Source of the DNA: Apiotrichum sp. Y4204
Lineage: Eukaryota > Basidiomycota > Tremellomycetes > Trichosporonales > Trichosporonaceae
NCBI GenBank assembly: GCA_025531455.1
Contig: JAMYHL010000060.1
Span: forward strand, 124,001 to 188,000
Length of the DNA: 64,000 nucleotides
Reading direction: 5' to 3'
Of this stretch, positions 63,301 through 64,000 are shown piece after piece. Below the pieces are notes generated by a model that saw nothing but the letters and a program-made list of their open reading frames with translations, was not told where the DNA came from and searched no databases. Within the stretch, counting starts at the first letter, position 1, and every line of letters begins with the position of its first letter. Made by a program: the position numbers and the translations under genes.

Positions 63301-63888
63301 ACCGAGCTTGTACTGCTCCTCGACCTGGAGCTTGAACTGCAGCTGGTTGAGCATGCGCGTGATCTTTGCGCCGGTGAGCGGCGCATCGTAGCGCAAGAGA
63401 TCCAGCTGGGTGTAGTTCTTCTGCTGGGTCTTCGCGTTGGCATCGCCATCCTCTACTGGCGGAGGGGGAAGAGGGCGGTCCCTGTCACCCTTGACAATGT
63501 GGAGTGGAGCAGTCGAGCCTCCGGAAGAAGTACTTGAGCTGCCACGGGGAGGGGGAGTCATGAAATCGTTGCCTCCTTGGCCATAACCCCGTCCTCCAGA
63601 CCCGTTGCCTCCTCCATAGGGGCCAGACTGCGGGGGAGGATGCCCTTGGGGACCACCGCCGGCTGTGTTCAACTGAAGCTTGGCCAACTCATCCTCCAAG
63701 AAGCGGATGGTAGCCTGCGACGAGCGCACTTCGTTCTGAGCTTCCTGAATTGCTGCTTCATTTTTAGATGAGGCTTCATACGCCCGCATCACAGCCTTGG
63801 CGCCCTCGAGGTTCCGCCGCTCTGCAGCGATCGTCTGCAGGAGGTTGCTAATTTTGGGGTCCGTTGGCGGTGGCTGCGGGGTCAGCAT
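60342..63888 (-). CDS. PKC1: Protein kinase C (cell-wall integrity pathway)
   Basis: Rho1-activated Ser/Thr kinase upstream of the wall-integrity MAP kinase cascade. Exons in transcript order: 63138-63888, 60579-63103, 60409-60528, 60342-60362; 1138 residues, as in other fungal Pkc1. Two HR1 Rho-binding coiled coils (about 8-75 and 165-235), a C2-like domain (about 265-400), and two C1 fingers (about 469-520 and 539-590: [18 protein letters not shown] and [17 protein letters not shown]). A long Pro/Gln linker follows. The kinase is at about 812-1070, with [22 protein letters not shown] (DYG instead of DFG, normal for fungal Pkc1) and the activation loop [12 protein letters not shown]. The C-terminus has turn-motif and hydrophobic-motif segments (EFVGFSW). 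The first intron is 34 bases with a tandem CAGCAG acceptor. Confidence 0.97.
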
Positions 63889-64000
63889 GATGAAACAGAG
63901 CGAAGAGAAGGTGAGTTGGACAGATTGGGTATAGTGAGGCGAGATGGCTACATCCGCAGCAGAAGTGGGGTGTTTGTTATTAAGGAGGGAGAGAAGACGC
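63889..64000 (-). other. 5' leader of PKC1 (continues beyond window)
   Basis: Only 112 bases remain; the PKC1 leader and promoter start here and extend past the end. Nothing further can be said. Confidence 0.5.

Overview
The window is nuclear DNA from a fungus, most likely a basidiomycete yeast of the Tremellomycetes and possibly of the Trichosporonales. The genes are GC-rich and intron-dense. Introns are very short (about 34-60 bases is usual), mostly begin GTGAGT/GTGNGT, and end with a CTGAC or CTAAC branch site only a few bases before the AG. The gene content is fungal: ERG25, PKC1, CSC1/RSN1, NHA1-type antiporter, PEX13 and CFEM. Taxonomy is inferred from these features; no database was searched. 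All gene models were spliced by hand and each was checked for reading-frame continuity.

Layout. (1) 1-9.7 kb: the 3' part of a short-chain dehydrogenase, a 14-TM-type (DHA2) drug:H+ transporter, a small GFA-type zinc protein, an SH3 protein on the minus strand, and C4-methylsterol oxidase ERG25. (2) 9.7-21 kb: a 2.9 kb spacer, a cytosolic HSP70, a Na+/H+ antiporter and beta-tubulin, each with a long pyrimidine-rich upstream region. (3) 21-30.7 kb: retromer subunit VPS35 convergent with an Avo2-like ankyrin protein, which is divergent from peroxin PEX13, followed by a Rieske/AIF-family flavoprotein. (4) 30.9-35.5 kb: a 918-residue proline-rich protein of unknown function (minus) and a short secreted CFEM-like protein (plus). 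(5) 35.5-47.6 kb: a gene-poor island in which aquaporin (39.6-40.7 kb) is the only gene I can support. It carries simple repeats and a short dispersed repeat near each edge. (6) 47.6-64 kb: a 73-residue hypothetical protein, a LENG1/CIR_N-type protein divergent from NPL4, a TPR/F-box protein, a CSC1/RSN1 calcium-permeable channel, and protein kinase C (PKC1) on the minus strand.

The genes are eukaryotic single transcription units, not operons. Several fall under common headings: endosome/proteasome/peroxisome housekeeping (VPS35, NPL4, PEX13), ion and water balance (NHA1-type, aquaporin, CSC1), and TORC2/PKC1 wall-integrity signalling (Avo2-like, PKC1). The last two are about 35 kb apart and not physically linked as a cluster.

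The most distinctive observations are a beta-tubulin start codon that appears to be split by a 5' intron, an NPL4 gene whose first coding exon is only the ATG, two micro-exons encoding the first half of a Rieske cluster, introns of 34-35 bases, a CFEM protein with six instead of eight cysteines, and the 918-residue orphan protein at the edge of the gene-poor island. I found no tRNA, rRNA, CRISPR or intact transposon. I cannot point to a clearly undescribed multi-gene system.
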